This document shows positions 8,093 through 17,422 of a stretch of DNA of 64,000 nucleotides, piece after piece; the stretch's first letter is position 1; every line of letters starts with the position of its first letter. The DNA comes from Rhodospirillaceae bacterium (GTDB lineage: Bacteria > Pseudomonadota > Alphaproteobacteria > Rhodospirillales > Casp-alpha2): the NCBI GenBank assembly GCA_016845145.1, contig JAERTE010000143.1, positions 1 through 64,000 of the forward strand, given 5' to 3'. The position numbers were made by a program, and so were the translations under genes. The notes under the pieces were generated by a model. That model was not told the origin of the DNA. It worked only from the letters and a program-made list of their open reading frames with translations, and did no database searches.

Positions 8093-9784
8093 ATGGCACC
8101 GCTGGACAACACCCAAGGCGTGTGGATTTCAGGGCGCGGTAAGGGGCGGAAGACGCCAAAAGGACGGCAGCTCGACGATGGAGCGCGCACGGACATCCGT
8201 GATCTACTCGGTGACAAGCCGCGCCGACGTGACCTCCTGATTGAGTTTCTTCATTTGGTTCAAGACCGTTTCGGGCACATATCCGCGGCGCATTTACACG
8301 CGTTGGCCGATGAAATGCGCCTGTCACAAGCGGAAGTGTACGAGGTCGCCACTTTTTATGCGCACTTCGATGTGGTGAAGGACGGCGAGACCCCGCCGCC
8401 GGCCTTAACCATCCGGGTTTGCGATTCCTTGTCGTGCGAGATGGCGGGCGCACAGGAATTGATGAAAGCCCTGGAAGATGGCCTCGACAGTTCGAACGTC
8501 AGAGTGGTGCGCGCACCGTGCATGGGCCGCTGCGATACAGCGCCCGCATTGGAAATCGGCCACAATCACATCGACAGTGCGACACTGGAGAAGGCCCAAC
8601 AGGCCATTGCCAATGATGATACCCATGCCCACCTGCCAGAATACGAAGCCTTCGATGCCTACCGGGCCAACGGCGGGTATGAAAAACTGGCGGAACTCCG
8701 CACCGGCAGCACCTCGCCCAAAAGCATCGAAGAGACCCTGATCGACGCGGGTCTGCGGGGGCTTGGCGGCGCGGGTTTCCCGACAGGCCGCAAATGGTCG
8801 TTTGTCCGCGCCGAGGCCGGACCGCGCTACCTGGCCGTCAATGGCGACGAGGGTGAACCCGGCACGTTTAAGGACCGTTATTACCTGGAACGCACGCCGC
8901 ACCTCTTCCTTGAGGGCATGCTGATCGCGGCCTGGGCGGTAGAAGCAGAAACCGCATTTATTTACATGCGCGATGAATATCCCGCCGTCTTGAAAATCCT
9001 GCGCCGTGAGATTGCCGCGCTGGAGCAGGCCGGTATCGTCGCCAAAGGCTACATTGACCTTCGGCGAGGTGCAGGTGCGTATATCTGTGGTGAAGAATCG
9101 GCGATGATCGAGAGCATCGAGGGCAAGCGCGGCCTGCCGCGTCATCGCCCACCGTTCGTCGCTCAGGTGGGCGTGTTCGGTCAGCCGACCCTGGTCAACA
9201 ATGTCGAAACTTTGTACTGGGTAGCGCGGGTCATGCGCGAAGGGCCTGACGTCCTGTCGGGCACCGAGAAGAACGGCCGCAAAGGTCTGCGCAGCTATTC
9301 CGTTTCGGGCCGCGTGAACAATCCTGGCGTCTATTTGCTGGCCGCTGGTTCGACGATCACCGATGTCATCGATGCGGCCGGCGGCATGCTTGATGGTCAC
9401 ACATTCAAGGCCTACCAACCCGGCGGGCCGTCGTCAGGGTTGCTGCCGGCTTCAATCAACGACGTGCCGCTCGACTTCGACACCTTACAACCACTCGGCA
9501 CGTTCATTGGATCCGCCGCCGTGGTGGTGCTGTCGGACCAAGACAACGCACGCGCCGCCGCACTCAATATGCTGCGTTTCTTCGAAGACGAAAGCTGCGG
9601 CCAGTGCACGCCGTGCCGGGTCGGCTGCGAGAAAGCCGTCAAGCTGATGCAAGCCGATACCTGGGACCAGACGTTGTTGGAGGAGCTCTGCGAAGTCATG
9701 ACCGACGCTTCCATCTGCGGGCTGGGCCAAGCCGCGCCGAACCCCATCCGCCTGACCATGAAACACTTTGCCGAGGAGATATGA
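8093..9784 (+). CDS. fdsB: NAD-dependent formate dehydrogenase, fused gamma+beta (NuoE-NuoF-like) subunit
   Basis: The 563-residue protein fuses two diaphorase subunits. Residues about 40-180 are NuoE/FdsG-like with a [2Fe-2S] set: Cys-x4-Cys in RVCDSLSCEM and Cys-x3-Cys in APCMGRCDTA. Residues about 215-560 are NuoF/FdsB-like with the FMN/NADH loops GLGGAGFPTGRKW and NGDEGEPGTFKDRYYLE, and a [4Fe-4S] site (SCGQCTPCRVGC plus a Cys in SICGLGQ). It passes electrons from the molybdenum subunit to NAD+. I start at ATG 8093, behind GGGGAGGG; an ATG 15 bases upstream lies before that site. The stop overlaps the fdsA start as ATGA, so the two subunits are probably translationally coupled. Confidence 0.92.
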   Translation: MAPLDNTQGVWISGRGKGRKTPKGRQLDDGARTDIRDLLGDKPRRRDLLIEFLHLVQDRFGHISAAHLHALADEMRLSQAEVYEVATFYAHFDVVKDGETPPPALTIRVCDSLSCEMAGAQELMKALEDGLDSSNVRVVRAPCMGRCDTAPALEIGHNHIDSATLEKAQQAIANDDTHAHLPEYEAFDAYRANGGYEKLAELRTGSTSPKSIEETLIDAGLRGLGGAGFPTGRKWSFVRAEAGPRYLAVNGDEGEPGTFKDRYYLERTPHLFLEGMLIAAWAVEAETAFIYMRDEYPAVLKILRREIAALEQAGIVAKGYIDLRRGAGAYICGEESAMIESIEGKRGLPRHRPPFVAQVGVFGQPTLVNNVETLYWVARVMREGPDVLSGTEKNGRKGLRSYSVSGRVNNPGVYLLAAGSTITDVIDAAGGMLDGHTFKAYQPGGPSSGLLPASINDVPLDFDTLQPLGTFIGSAAVVVLSDQDNARAAALNMLRFFEDESCGQCTPCRVGCEKAVKLMQADTWDQTLLEELCEVMTDASICGLGQAAPNPIRLTMKHFAEEI

Positions 9785-12588
9785 GCATGTCTGGTGCCGA
9801 CGATAATCAAACGGTCTCCTTCACCTTGAATGGCAAAACCGTCACGGCGCACGATGGGCAAACCATCTGGGAAGCCGCCAATGCAGAGAAGGTCAATATT
9901 CAGCATCTCTGCCACAAACCGAAGCCCGGCTACAGGCCTGACGGCAATTGCCGGGCATGCATGGTCGAGGTGGAAGGTGAGCGCTCGTTGGTGGCATCAT
10001 GCATCCGTCCCGTCAGTGAAGGCATGGTTGTCACCACCACATCGGAACGTGCCGAGAAAGCGCGGAAGATGGTGGTGGAATTGCTCCTCGCGGATCAGCC
10101 CGAGCGCGACAAGGCGCACGACCGTTCGTCGCAGTTGTGGAAAGCCGCCGGCCGGCGTGGCCTTTCCGAGAGTCGGTTCCCTGCGCGTGACGTCTCAAAG
10201 GTGCCGTTGCTCGATTCGTCGCACGCCGCCATGCAGGTCAACTTGGATGCCTGCATTCATTGCAATCTGTGTGTCCGGGCGTGCCGCGAAGTGCAGGTGA
10301 ACGACGTTATCGGCATGTCGGGCCGCGGACACGATGCGCAGATTACCTTCGATATCAATGATCCCATGGGTGCGTCCACTTGCGTCGCCTGCGGCGAATG
10401 TGTGCAGGCCTGCCCCACCGGCGCGTTGATGGCGACAACAGCTTTGGACGAAGCTGGCCAGGGCGACAGTGCCGAGATTGACCGTGAAGTGAACACCGTT
10501 TGCCCCTATTGCGGGGTCGGTTGCCAACTCACCTTCAAAATCAAGGATAACAAAATTGCCTGGGTCGAAGGGGCCGGCGGGCCTGCCAACGAGAACCGGT
10601 TGTGCATCAAAGGGCGCTTCGGGTTCGATTACGTGGCGCACCCGCACCGGCTGACCACGCCGTTAATCCGTCGCGATGATGCACCGGAAAAAGGCCTGAA
10701 CGTCGACCCCGCCAATCCGCTGGAATTTTTCCGTGAAGCGACCTGGGAAGAAGCCATGGAGAAAGCGGCGCAGGGGTTCGCCAAGTTGCGTGATGACATT
10801 GGTGGCACCTCCGTCGCCGGTTTCGGGTCCGCCAAGTGCTCGAACGAGGAAGCCTACTTGTTCCAAAAACTGATCCGTACCGGCTTCGGCCACAACAACG
10901 TCGATCATTGCACGCGGCTGTGCCATGCCTCGTCGGTAGCGGCCTTGATGGAAAACGTCGGGTCGGGCGCGGTGACGGCGACGTTCAACGAGATCGAGAA
11001 TGCCGACGTGGCGATTGTTATCGGCTGCAACCCTATTGAGAATCACCCGGTCGCCGCCACTTATTTCAAGCAATTCGCCAAGCGCGGCGGCAAGCTGATC
11101 GTCATGGACCCGCGCGGCCAGGGCCTGAAACGCCACGCCGCGCACATGCTGCAGTTCCGGCCCGGCACCGACGTCGCCATGCTGAACGCCATCATGCATG
11201 TGATCGTCGAAGAAGAGCTTTACGACCGTCAGTATGTCGCCTCCATGACCGAGGGCTTCGACGAGATGAAATCGCATTTGAAGGATTTCACCCCCGAAGC
11301 CATGGCGCCGATTTGCGGCATTGATGCCGGAACGCTGCGCGATGTGGCGCGGCTGTTCGCGGGCGCCAAGGCCGGCATGGTGTTTTGGGGCATGGGCGTG
11401 TCGCAGCACATCCATGGCACCGACAACGCGCGTTGCCTGATATCGCTGACGTTGATGTGCGGGCACGTGGGACGGCCAGGTGCGGGCCTACATCCGCTGC
11501 GCGGTCAAAACAACGTGCAAGGCGCGTCCGATGCGGGGCTGATCCCGCAAGTGTTGCCGGACTATCAATCGGTCGCCGATGGCGCCGTGCGCGAGTTGTT
11601 CAAGAACGTTTGGGACGGTTTCGATGTCGACCCAAAACCCGGCCTCACAGTGGTTGAGATCATCAATGCCATCTACGACGAAGACATCAAGGGCTTGTAC
11701 GTACTGGGCGAAAACCCAGCCATGTCGGACCCCGACGCTGGGCACGCACGCGATGCCTTAGCGAAACTGAAACATCTCGTCGTTCAGGACATCTTCCTGA
11801 CCGAGACCGCCAATTTCGCTGACGTGATTTTGCCGGCCACCGCCTGGGCAGAGAAAACCGGCACCGTCACCAACACCAACCGTCAGGTCCAGATGGGCCG
11901 GCCCGCGGTGCCCGCGCCGGGCGAGGCGCGCGAAGACTGGTTCATCGTCACTGACTTGGCACGCCGCCTGGGCCTCGATTGGCCGTATGAGCACCCGCGC
12001 GATGTGTTTGTTGAGATGAAGCGGTCCATGAAGTCGCTCGACAACATTTCCTGGGAGCGGTTGGAAAACGAAAACGTCGTCACCTATCCATCCTTGAGCG
12101 AGACCGACCCCGGTCAACCGATTGTCTTCGGTGACGGCTTCCCAAGGGCCGAAGGGCGCGCCAAGTTCACGCCAGCTTCGATCATCGCACCGGCCGAAAC
12201 GCCCGATGATGACTATCCGATGATCCTGACCACCGGACGGCAGTTGGAACACTGGCACACGGGCTCCATGACACGGCGCGCAAGCGTGCTCAATTGGGCG
12301 GAACCGGAAGCCAATGCATCGTTGCATCCCAAAACCCTACGTAAGTTAGATGTGCAACCGGGAGATATGGTCCGCATCTCGACCCGCCGGGGCAGCATCG
12401 ACATCATGGCCCGTGCCGATCGCGCCGTGGCAGAAGATATGGTGTTCGTGCCATTCGCTTATGTGGAAGCGGCCGCCAACATGTTAACCAATCCGCAGTT
12501 GGATCCGTACGGTAAAATCCCTGAGTTCAAGTTCGCGGCCTGCCATATTGAGAAAGGTGGCGACGCAACGGTGGTGGCGGCCGAGTAA
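9781..12588 (+). CDS. fdsA: NAD-dependent formate dehydrogenase, molybdopterin alpha subunit
   Basis: This 935-residue FdsA-type subunit oxidises formate at a Mo/W bis-MGD centre. Going down the chain there is a plant-type [2Fe-2S] domain (Cys44, Cys57, Cys60, Cys74), two [4Fe-4S] sets (Cys158/161/164/168 and Cys201/204/207/211), and a further [4Fe-4S] site in CPYCGVGC (241-248) with NRLCIKG. The active-site residue is Cys381 in TRLCHASS, where Sec enzymes have U, so this is a Cys enzyme. The start is ATG 9781, or ATG 9787, which is better spaced from GAGGAG. No fdsC (FdhD-like sulfurtransferase) or fdsD gene follows; a convergent regulator begins 4 bp after the stop. Confidence 0.94.
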   Translation: MSMSGADDNQTVSFTLNGKTVTAHDGQTIWEAANAEKVNIQHLCHKPKPGYRPDGNCRACMVEVEGERSLVASCIRPVSEGMVVTTTSERAEKARKMVVELLLADQPERDKAHDRSSQLWKAAGRRGLSESRFPARDVSKVPLLDSSHAAMQVNLDACIHCNLCVRACREVQVNDVIGMSGRGHDAQITFDINDPMGASTCVACGECVQACPTGALMATTALDEAGQGDSAEIDREVNTVCPYCGVGCQLTFKIKDNKIAWVEGAGGPANENRLCIKGRFGFDYVAHPHRLTTPLIRRDDAPEKGLNVDPANPLEFFREATWEEAMEKAAQGFAKLRDDIGGTSVAGFGSAKCSNEEAYLFQKLIRTGFGHNNVDHCTRLCHASSVAALMENVGSGAVTATFNEIENADVAIVIGCNPIENHPVAATYFKQFAKRGGKLIVMDPRGQGLKRHAAHMLQFRPGTDVAMLNAIMHVIVEEELYDRQYVASMTEGFDEMKSHLKDFTPEAMAPICGIDAGTLRDVARLFAGAKAGMVFWGMGVSQHIHGTDNARCLISLTLMCGHVGRPGAGLHPLRGQNNVQGASDAGLIPQVLPDYQSVADGAVRELFKNVWDGFDVDPKPGLTVVEIINAIYDEDIKGLYVLGENPAMSDPDAGHARDALAKLKHLVVQDIFLTETANFADVILPATAWAEKTGTVTNTNRQVQMGRPAVPAPGEAREDWFIVTDLARRLGLDWPYEHPRDVFVEMKRSMKSLDNISWERLENENVVTYPSLSETDPGQPIVFGDGFPRAEGRAKFTPASIIAPAETPDDDYPMILTTGRQLEHWHTGSMTRRASVLNWAEPEANASLHPKTLRKLDVQPGDMVRISTRRGSIDIMARADRAVAEDMVFVPFAYVEAAANMLTNPQLDPYGKIPEFKFAACHIEKGGDATVVAAE

Positions 12589-12592
12589 CTGC

Positions 12593-13285
12593 CTATCCGG
12601 CGTCCAACTCTGTCCACACATCACGGATGTGATCGTGCAGTCGCATGGTGTGCTCACGAACCAGACGTGATGCCAAGTCTGCGTCACGGGCCTCAAGGGC
12701 TTCGATTATTTCCATATGATCGACGACGGAATGGGTGGCGCGATCGCTCTCACCCATGGTCCGGCGCCTCACCGCGTGCATATGCAAGAACAAGCCATCC
12801 GACATGTCGCGGATCATGGAGCATTTGGAGAGCTCCAGAATATGCTGGTGGAACTTGATGTTGGCCTCTGAATATTCAGCGATATCGGCACGTGCCGAAT
12901 TGGCGCTGTATTTCGTAGCCAACGACCTCAAGTCCGCCAATTCCTGCGGCGTGGCGTTTTCCGTGACCAATCGCGCCGCCATGCTTTCCAACGCCGCCCA
13001 AACGACGACGATCTCGAGTATTTCGTCCAAGCTTTTGCGACATACGAACACGCCTTTGCGAGGTTGAATATCGACGAAACCGTCTTGTTCCAGACGCACT
13101 AGGGCCTCGCGAATCGGTGTGCGCGAGATGCCCAACTGTTCCGCCATTTGGCGCTCATCAAGGCGCAAATCTGTCTCGGGATCGTAGATGTTCATATCCA
13201 AGATCGCATCCCGGAGAACACCGTGAATGTGATCTTTCAGCGTAAAATTTGTGGCGATTGGACTTAGTTTCAAGAAACCGGTCAC
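12593..13285 (-). CDS. GntR-family regulator, FCD (FadR) subfamily
   Basis: The protein has about 230 residues with an N-terminal winged helix (LGISRTPIREALVRLE, then DIQPRKGVFV) and an all-helical FCD ligand domain. Metal or carboxylate ligands of that domain are probably in NIKFHQHILE and in the C-terminal REHTMRLHDHI. I start at GTG 13285, giving an FCD-typical length; a longer frame extends upstream without family similarity. It is the last gene of the oxc-frc-formyltransferase-fhs strand, so it probably regulates that set and itself. A small acid such as oxalate or formate is the likely effector; this is inferred from context only. Confidence 0.88.
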   Translation of the reverse strand: MTGFLKLSPIATNFTLKDHIHGVLRDAILDMNIYDPETDLRLDERQMAEQLGISRTPIREALVRLEQDGFVDIQPRKGVFVCRKSLDEILEIVVVWAALESMAARLVTENATPQELADLRSLATKYSANSARADIAEYSEANIKFHQHILELSKCSMIRDMSDGLFLHMHAVRRRTMGESDRATHSVVDHMEIIEALEARDADLASRLVREHTMRLHDHIRDVWTELDAG

Positions 13286-13346
13286 GAGACTCACCCTGTT
13301 AGCAAAAACACCTTCGTCGTGCTCTTTCCAATGGCATGCCGAGAGC

Positions 13347-13376
13347 GTTTCCGGGAATCCTCTGATTCCCGGAAAC
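13347..13376 (-). terminator. Strong stem-loop between fhs and gntR
   Basis: Thirteen uninterrupted pairs (GTTTCCGGGAATC with its complement) close a 4-base loop, just past the fhs stop codon and 62 bp before the gntR start. There is no U tract on either side. It is therefore either a weak or Rho-assisted terminator, or an intercistronic hairpin that protects the upstream message and lowers regulator expression. It can fold on either strand. Confidence 0.6.
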
Positions 13377-13388
13377 TCGACAAAATCC

Positions 13389-15062
13389 CTAGAACAGACC
13401 CTCGATATCACCAACCTTATTGAGGTGGATGGCGTTGGCCGACGGTACGCGGGGCAGGCCCGGCATGGTCATGATATCGCCGGTGATGGCGACAATAAAC
13501 TCCGCGCCAGCAGACAACCTGACCTCGCGAACCGTGACGGTATGCCCCGTCGGTGCGCCCTTCAGGTTCGGGTCGGTGGAGAAGCTGTACTGGGTTTTGG
13601 CGATACAGATGGGAAACTTGCCGTAGCCCGCTTTCTCCCAATCGCGCAATTGCTGGCGCACCTTGGCGTCCGCCGCCAGTTCCTTGGCGCCGTAGATTTT
13701 CTTGGCCACCGTCTCGATCTTCTCAAACAGCGGCATTTCATCCGGGTACAACGGCTTGAACTTGGCTTTGCCGGAATCCGCTAACTTGACCACGTGCTTG
13801 GCCAAATCCTCGGTCCCCTTGGAGCCGTCCGCCCAGTGGTTGCAGCGGATCGCCTCCGCACCGAACTTCTTCGCCGTGGTTTTCACCGCGTTCACTTCTT
13901 TATCCGTATCAGTGATGAAGCGGTTGATGGCGACGACGGCCGGGACGCCGAATTTTTTGAGGTTCTTCAGATGCCTTTCCAGGTTGGCACAGCCCTTCTT
14001 GACCGCGGCGACGTTTTCTTTACCGAGATCGTCTTTAGCGACCCCACCGTGCATCTTCAGCGCGCGCACCGTGGCGACGAGAACCACCGCCGCCGGGTTC
14101 AGGCCCGCTTTGCGGCATTTCACGTCGAAGAACTTCTCGGCACCCAAATCGGCACCGAAGCCTGCCTCGGTGACCACATAGTCAGCCAGCTTGAGCGCCG
14201 TCTTGGTCGCCATCACCGAGTTGCAACCGTGTGCGATGTTGGCGAACGGACCGCCGTGGATGAAGGCCGGGTTGTTCTCCAGCGTCTGCACCAGGTTCGG
14301 CATCAACGCGTCTTTCAACAGTACCGTCATGGCGCCGGATGCGTTGATTTCCTTGGCTTTCACGGGTTTGCGGTCGCGCGTATAGCCGACAACGATGTTG
14401 TCGATACGGCGTTCCAGGTCCTTCAGGTCTTTGGCTAGGCAGAAGATCGCCATGATCTCAGACGCCACGGTGATATCGAAACCGCTTTCGCGCGGGAAGC
14501 CGTTCGGCACACCACCCAGCGAACAGGTGATCTCACGCAATGCGCGGTCGTTCATGTCGACGACGCGGCGCCACGCAACGCGGCGCGAATCGATTTCCGG
14601 CTTATGGCCCCAGTAAATGTGGTTGTCGACCATAGCGGACAACAGGTTGTGCGCCGTGCCGATGGCATGGAAATCACCGGTGAAATGCAGGTTGATATCT
14701 TCCATGGGCACCACCTGGGCGTGGCCACCGCCGGCGGCGCCGCCCTTCATGCCGAAACACGGACCGAGGCTAGGCTCGCGGATGCAGATTGTGGCGTTTT
14801 TGCCGATGGCGTTGAGGCCGTCACCCAAGCCAACCGTCGTCGTTGTTTTTCCTTCACCCGCAGGTGTTGGGGTTACGGCGGTGACCAAGATCAACTTGCC
14901 GTCGGGCTTGCGTGATTGCTTTTTGATAAAATCGTAGGACAGCTTGGCCTTTGTCGGCCCATATTGCAGCAAAGCATCGGCTGGAATGTTCAGCTTGGCG
15001 CCAATGTCGGCGATCGGCTGCATTGTTGCCTCGCGGGCAATTTCAATATCACTTTTAGGCAT
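13389..15062 (-). CDS. fhs: Formate-tetrahydrofolate ligase (10-formyl-THF synthetase)
   Basis: The 557-residue length matches bacterial Fhs. The ATP-binding loop [16 protein letters not shown] follows residue 60. Family blocks include [19 protein letters not shown] and [14 protein letters not shown]. The enzyme joins formate to tetrahydrofolate using ATP, making 10-formyl-THF in the cytoplasm. The start ATG 15062 follows AGGGAG. Its position in the oxalate strand suggests that formate released from formyl-CoA is channelled into the one-carbon pool, complementing the divergently placed formate dehydrogenase, which oxidises it. Confidence 0.97.
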   Translation of the reverse strand: MPKSDIEIAREATMQPIADIGAKLNIPADALLQYGPTKAKLSYDFIKKQSRKPDGKLILVTAVTPTPAGEGKTTTTVGLGDGLNAIGKNATICIREPSLGPCFGMKGGAAGGGHAQVVPMEDINLHFTGDFHAIGTAHNLLSAMVDNHIYWGHKPEIDSRRVAWRRVVDMNDRALREITCSLGGVPNGFPRESGFDITVASEIMAIFCLAKDLKDLERRIDNIVVGYTRDRKPVKAKEINASGAMTVLLKDALMPNLVQTLENNPAFIHGGPFANIAHGCNSVMATKTALKLADYVVTEAGFGADLGAEKFFDVKCRKAGLNPAAVVLVATVRALKMHGGVAKDDLGKENVAAVKKGCANLERHLKNLKKFGVPAVVAINRFITDTDKEVNAVKTTAKKFGAEAIRCNHWADGSKGTEDLAKHVVKLADSGKAKFKPLYPDEMPLFEKIETVAKKIYGAKELAADAKVRQQLRDWEKAGYGKFPICIAKTQYSFSTDPNLKGAPTGHTVTVREVRLSAGAEFIVAITGDIMTMPGLPRVPSANAIHLNKVGDIEGLF

Positions 15063-15171
15063 TTGGGAACTCCCTGATTTTCCAAGATGACGATGATGAG
15101 AACCTACGTTTCCGTCAGTGCACCAGCAATCGTCAGCGTAACCTCTATGTGCATGGGGGTATTCACAGGCA

Positions 15172-16089
15172 CTACGATGCCAGCTTGCTCCCCACCTCTA
15201 ATCCTTGCTCGGCCGCGAACGCCGCCGCCGCTACTTTTTTGCCGCCCGCATATTTCACACGTTTGACAATGATCGAGCCTCGCCCGGCGGTAATGGTGAT
15301 TCCATCTTCGGAAATGGCCGATATCCGCCCGGTGCGGCCGCAGGCATCATCGGTCTTTTCGCAATCGAAGACTTGCAGAATCTCGCCGTTCAATGTCGTC
15401 CAAGCGCCGGGCTGCGGATTGCAGGCGCGAATTTGGTTGTAGACCTCACCGACGGAACGGTTCCAATCGATCTCGGCGACCTTCTTGTTGCACCAGCCTT
15501 CGTAGGTGGCTTTGCTTTCATCTTGTACGATCCTTGGCGGATTGCCGGCGCGTACCAGGTCGATGGCCTCCAGGGTCGCCTCCAGGCCCAGCGGAAAGAC
15601 CTTGTCGAAGTAGACCGAGCCAATGGTATCATCGGGGCCGATTTCCACTTCCTTCTGCAGCAATATCTCGCCTTCGTCCAAACCGTCGTCCGGCCAGAAA
15701 TACGAGAGCCCGGTCTTCGTCGCGCCCCACATGATCGGCCAATTGATGGAACTGGGACCGCGGTGCAAAGGCAGCAACGACGGATGGAAGCAGATGGAAC
15801 CGTGCGTCGGAATATCACGAGCCTCTTCCGGCACAAATATAATCACGTACGCCATGACGCAGAGATCGGCTTCGAAGGCCCGCATCTCGTCGAGCACCGA
15901 TGCGTCCTTGAAGTTGTCGGGCTGCATCACCGTCAGCCCTTTCTCCAGGGCAAACTCCTTGATCGGATCCTGGCGCCCGTCTTTATCGGGCGCGCAATAG
16001 ACGGCGACAACCTCGTCCTTTCCTGCATCGAGAATGGTTTCCAGGGCTGATTTACCGAAAGCCTGTTGGCCCATGACGATCAAACGCAT
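15172..16089 (-). CDS. Stand-alone formyltransferase/10-formyl-THF hydrolase of the ALDH1L1 N-terminal type
   Basis: This 305-residue protein has a formyltransferase fold at residues 1-200 and a C-terminal OB-like Fmt_C domain at about 205-300. It resembles the hydrolase domain of mammalian 10-formyl-THF dehydrogenase more than Fmt. It starts [17 protein letters not shown], with [13 protein letters not shown]; the active-site strand reads [14 protein letters not shown] and the catalytic Asp lies in [14 protein letters not shown]. The His and Asp of the family are kept, but the Asn of Fmt (NxH) is replaced by Cys. The start is ATG 16089, after GGGAGGGAGA. Between frc and fhs it may move formyl groups between 10-formyl-THF and water, CoA or another acceptor. 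The exact reaction is unknown, and a plain Fmt call is unlikely. Confidence 0.75.
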   Translation of the reverse strand: MRLIVMGQQAFGKSALETILDAGKDEVVAVYCAPDKDGRQDPIKEFALEKGLTVMQPDNFKDASVLDEMRAFEADLCVMAYVIIFVPEEARDIPTHGSICFHPSLLPLHRGPSSINWPIMWGATKTGLSYFWPDDGLDEGEILLQKEVEIGPDDTIGSVYFDKVFPLGLEATLEAIDLVRAGNPPRIVQDESKATYEGWCNKKVAEIDWNRSVGEVYNQIRACNPQPGAWTTLNGEILQVFDCEKTDDACGRTGRISAISEDGITITAGRGSIIVKRVKYAGGKKVAAAAFAAEQGLEVGSKLAS

Positions 16090-16132
16090 ATGTGTTCTCC
16101 CTCCCCTTTTGTCCGCATCTGGGCCCGCGCCG

Positions 16133-17380
16133 CTAGACGGCACCGGCCTCTTTGGCTTCGGAAATTTCTTCGTCGCTCAAACCGACGACGTCTTTCAGAA
16201 TCTCCTCCGTGTGCTCACCCAAAAGCGGTGAACGCTCAACCTCGACGGGCGAGTCGGAAAGTTTGATCGGGCAGCCGACGCTCAAATACGAGCCACGCTC
16301 CGGATGGTCGACTTCGACCATGGTGCCGGTTTCACGCAGGCTCGGTTCTTCCGCGATTTCCTTCATCGAAAGGATCGGCCCAACGGGAATGTTGAGCGGA
16401 TTGCAGATTTCCATGACCTCGAACTTGGTTTTGGTCATGGTCCACTCCTCAATGGCGCCAAACACTTCATTCAGATGCGGCAGGCGCGCCGGCGGCGTGG
16501 CGAAGTTTTCATCTTCCTTCCACTCGGGCTTGCCAATGACATCGCAGATGTTTTTCCACACCGCAGCCTGAGTGATGAAATAGGTATAGGCGTCGGGGTC
16601 TGTCTCCCAGCCTTTGCATTTGAGAATTCGACCCGGCTGGCCGCCGCCCGAATCATTGCCGGCGCGTGGCGTTGCCTCACCGAACGGGATGCCTTCACCG
16701 AACTGCGAATATTCCTCCAATGGGCCATGTTCAAGCCGCTGTTGATCGCGCAATTTGACGCGGCAAAGGTTCAGCACGCCATCCTGCATGGCCGCCGACA
16801 CACGCTGGCCACGGCCCGATTTTTCGCGGTGATATAACGCCGTAACGATACCCATAGCCAAATGCAATCCGGTGCCGCTGTCGCCGATTTGAGCACCGGT
16901 AACGATCGGGACGCCGCCCAACATACCCGTGGTCGAGGCCGCGCCACCTGCGCACTGCGCGACGTTTTCATAGACCTTGCAGTCCTCGTAAGGCCCCGGA
17001 CCGAAACCCTTGATCGACGCATAGATCATGCGCGGGTTGATCTCCTGGATGGTCTCCCACGGAAAGCCCATGCGGTCGAGCGCGCCCGGTGCAAAATTCT
17101 CGACCATGACGTCGCATTCCTCGATCAGCTTGGTGAGAATTTCCTTACCCTTTTCGGATTTGGAGTTCAGCGTGACGGAACGCTTGTTGTGGTTGAGCAT
17201 GGTGAAATACAGGCTGTCCACATCGGGGATATCGCGCAGTTGGCCCCGCGTCGCATCACCGACACCGGGGCGTTCCACCTTGATCACATCCGCACCAAAC
17301 CATGCCAGCAACTGGGTACACGTCGGCCCCGACTGCACATGGGTAAAATCCAGGATTTTGACGTCTTCGAGAGCTTTCAT
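16133..17380 (-). CDS. frc: Formyl-CoA:oxalate CoA-transferase
   Basis: This 415-residue class III CoA-transferase activates oxalate by moving CoA from formyl-CoA. Catalytic Asp167 lies in [10 protein letters not shown], the counterpart of Asp169 in Oxalobacter Frc. The mobile glycine loop SGGGQ is at 244-248. The family-specific stretch [18 protein letters not shown] (198-215) separates Frc from the broader CaiB group. Length and motifs are complete. It lies 42 bp downstream of oxc in the same direction, the usual oxc/frc pairing, and 43 bp before the formyltransferase gene. Confidence 0.95.
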   Translation of the reverse strand: MKALEDVKILDFTHVQSGPTCTQLLAWFGADVIKVERPGVGDATRGQLRDIPDVDSLYFTMLNHNKRSVTLNSKSEKGKEILTKLIEECDVMVENFAPGALDRMGFPWETIQEINPRMIYASIKGFGPGPYEDCKVYENVAQCAGGAASTTGMLGGVPIVTGAQIGDSGTGLHLAMGIVTALYHREKSGRGQRVSAAMQDGVLNLCRVKLRDQQRLEHGPLEEYSQFGEGIPFGEATPRAGNDSGGGQPGRILKCKGWETDPDAYTYFITQAAVWKNICDVIGKPEWKEDENFATPPARLPHLNEVFGAIEEWTMTKTKFEVMEICNPLNIPVGPILSMKEIAEEPSLRETGTMVEVDHPERGSYLSVGCPIKLSDSPVEVERSPLLGEHTEEILKDVVGLSDEEISEAKEAGAV

Positions 17381-17422
17381 TGCTCACTCCTCTTGAGGGA
17401 AATTTCGTTCGATATAACGGGG

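Noticed and set aside
13286-13414. Upstream extension of the GntR reading frame
   Set aside because: The 43 extra residues have no similarity to FCD regulators and contain the hairpin and no ribosome site.
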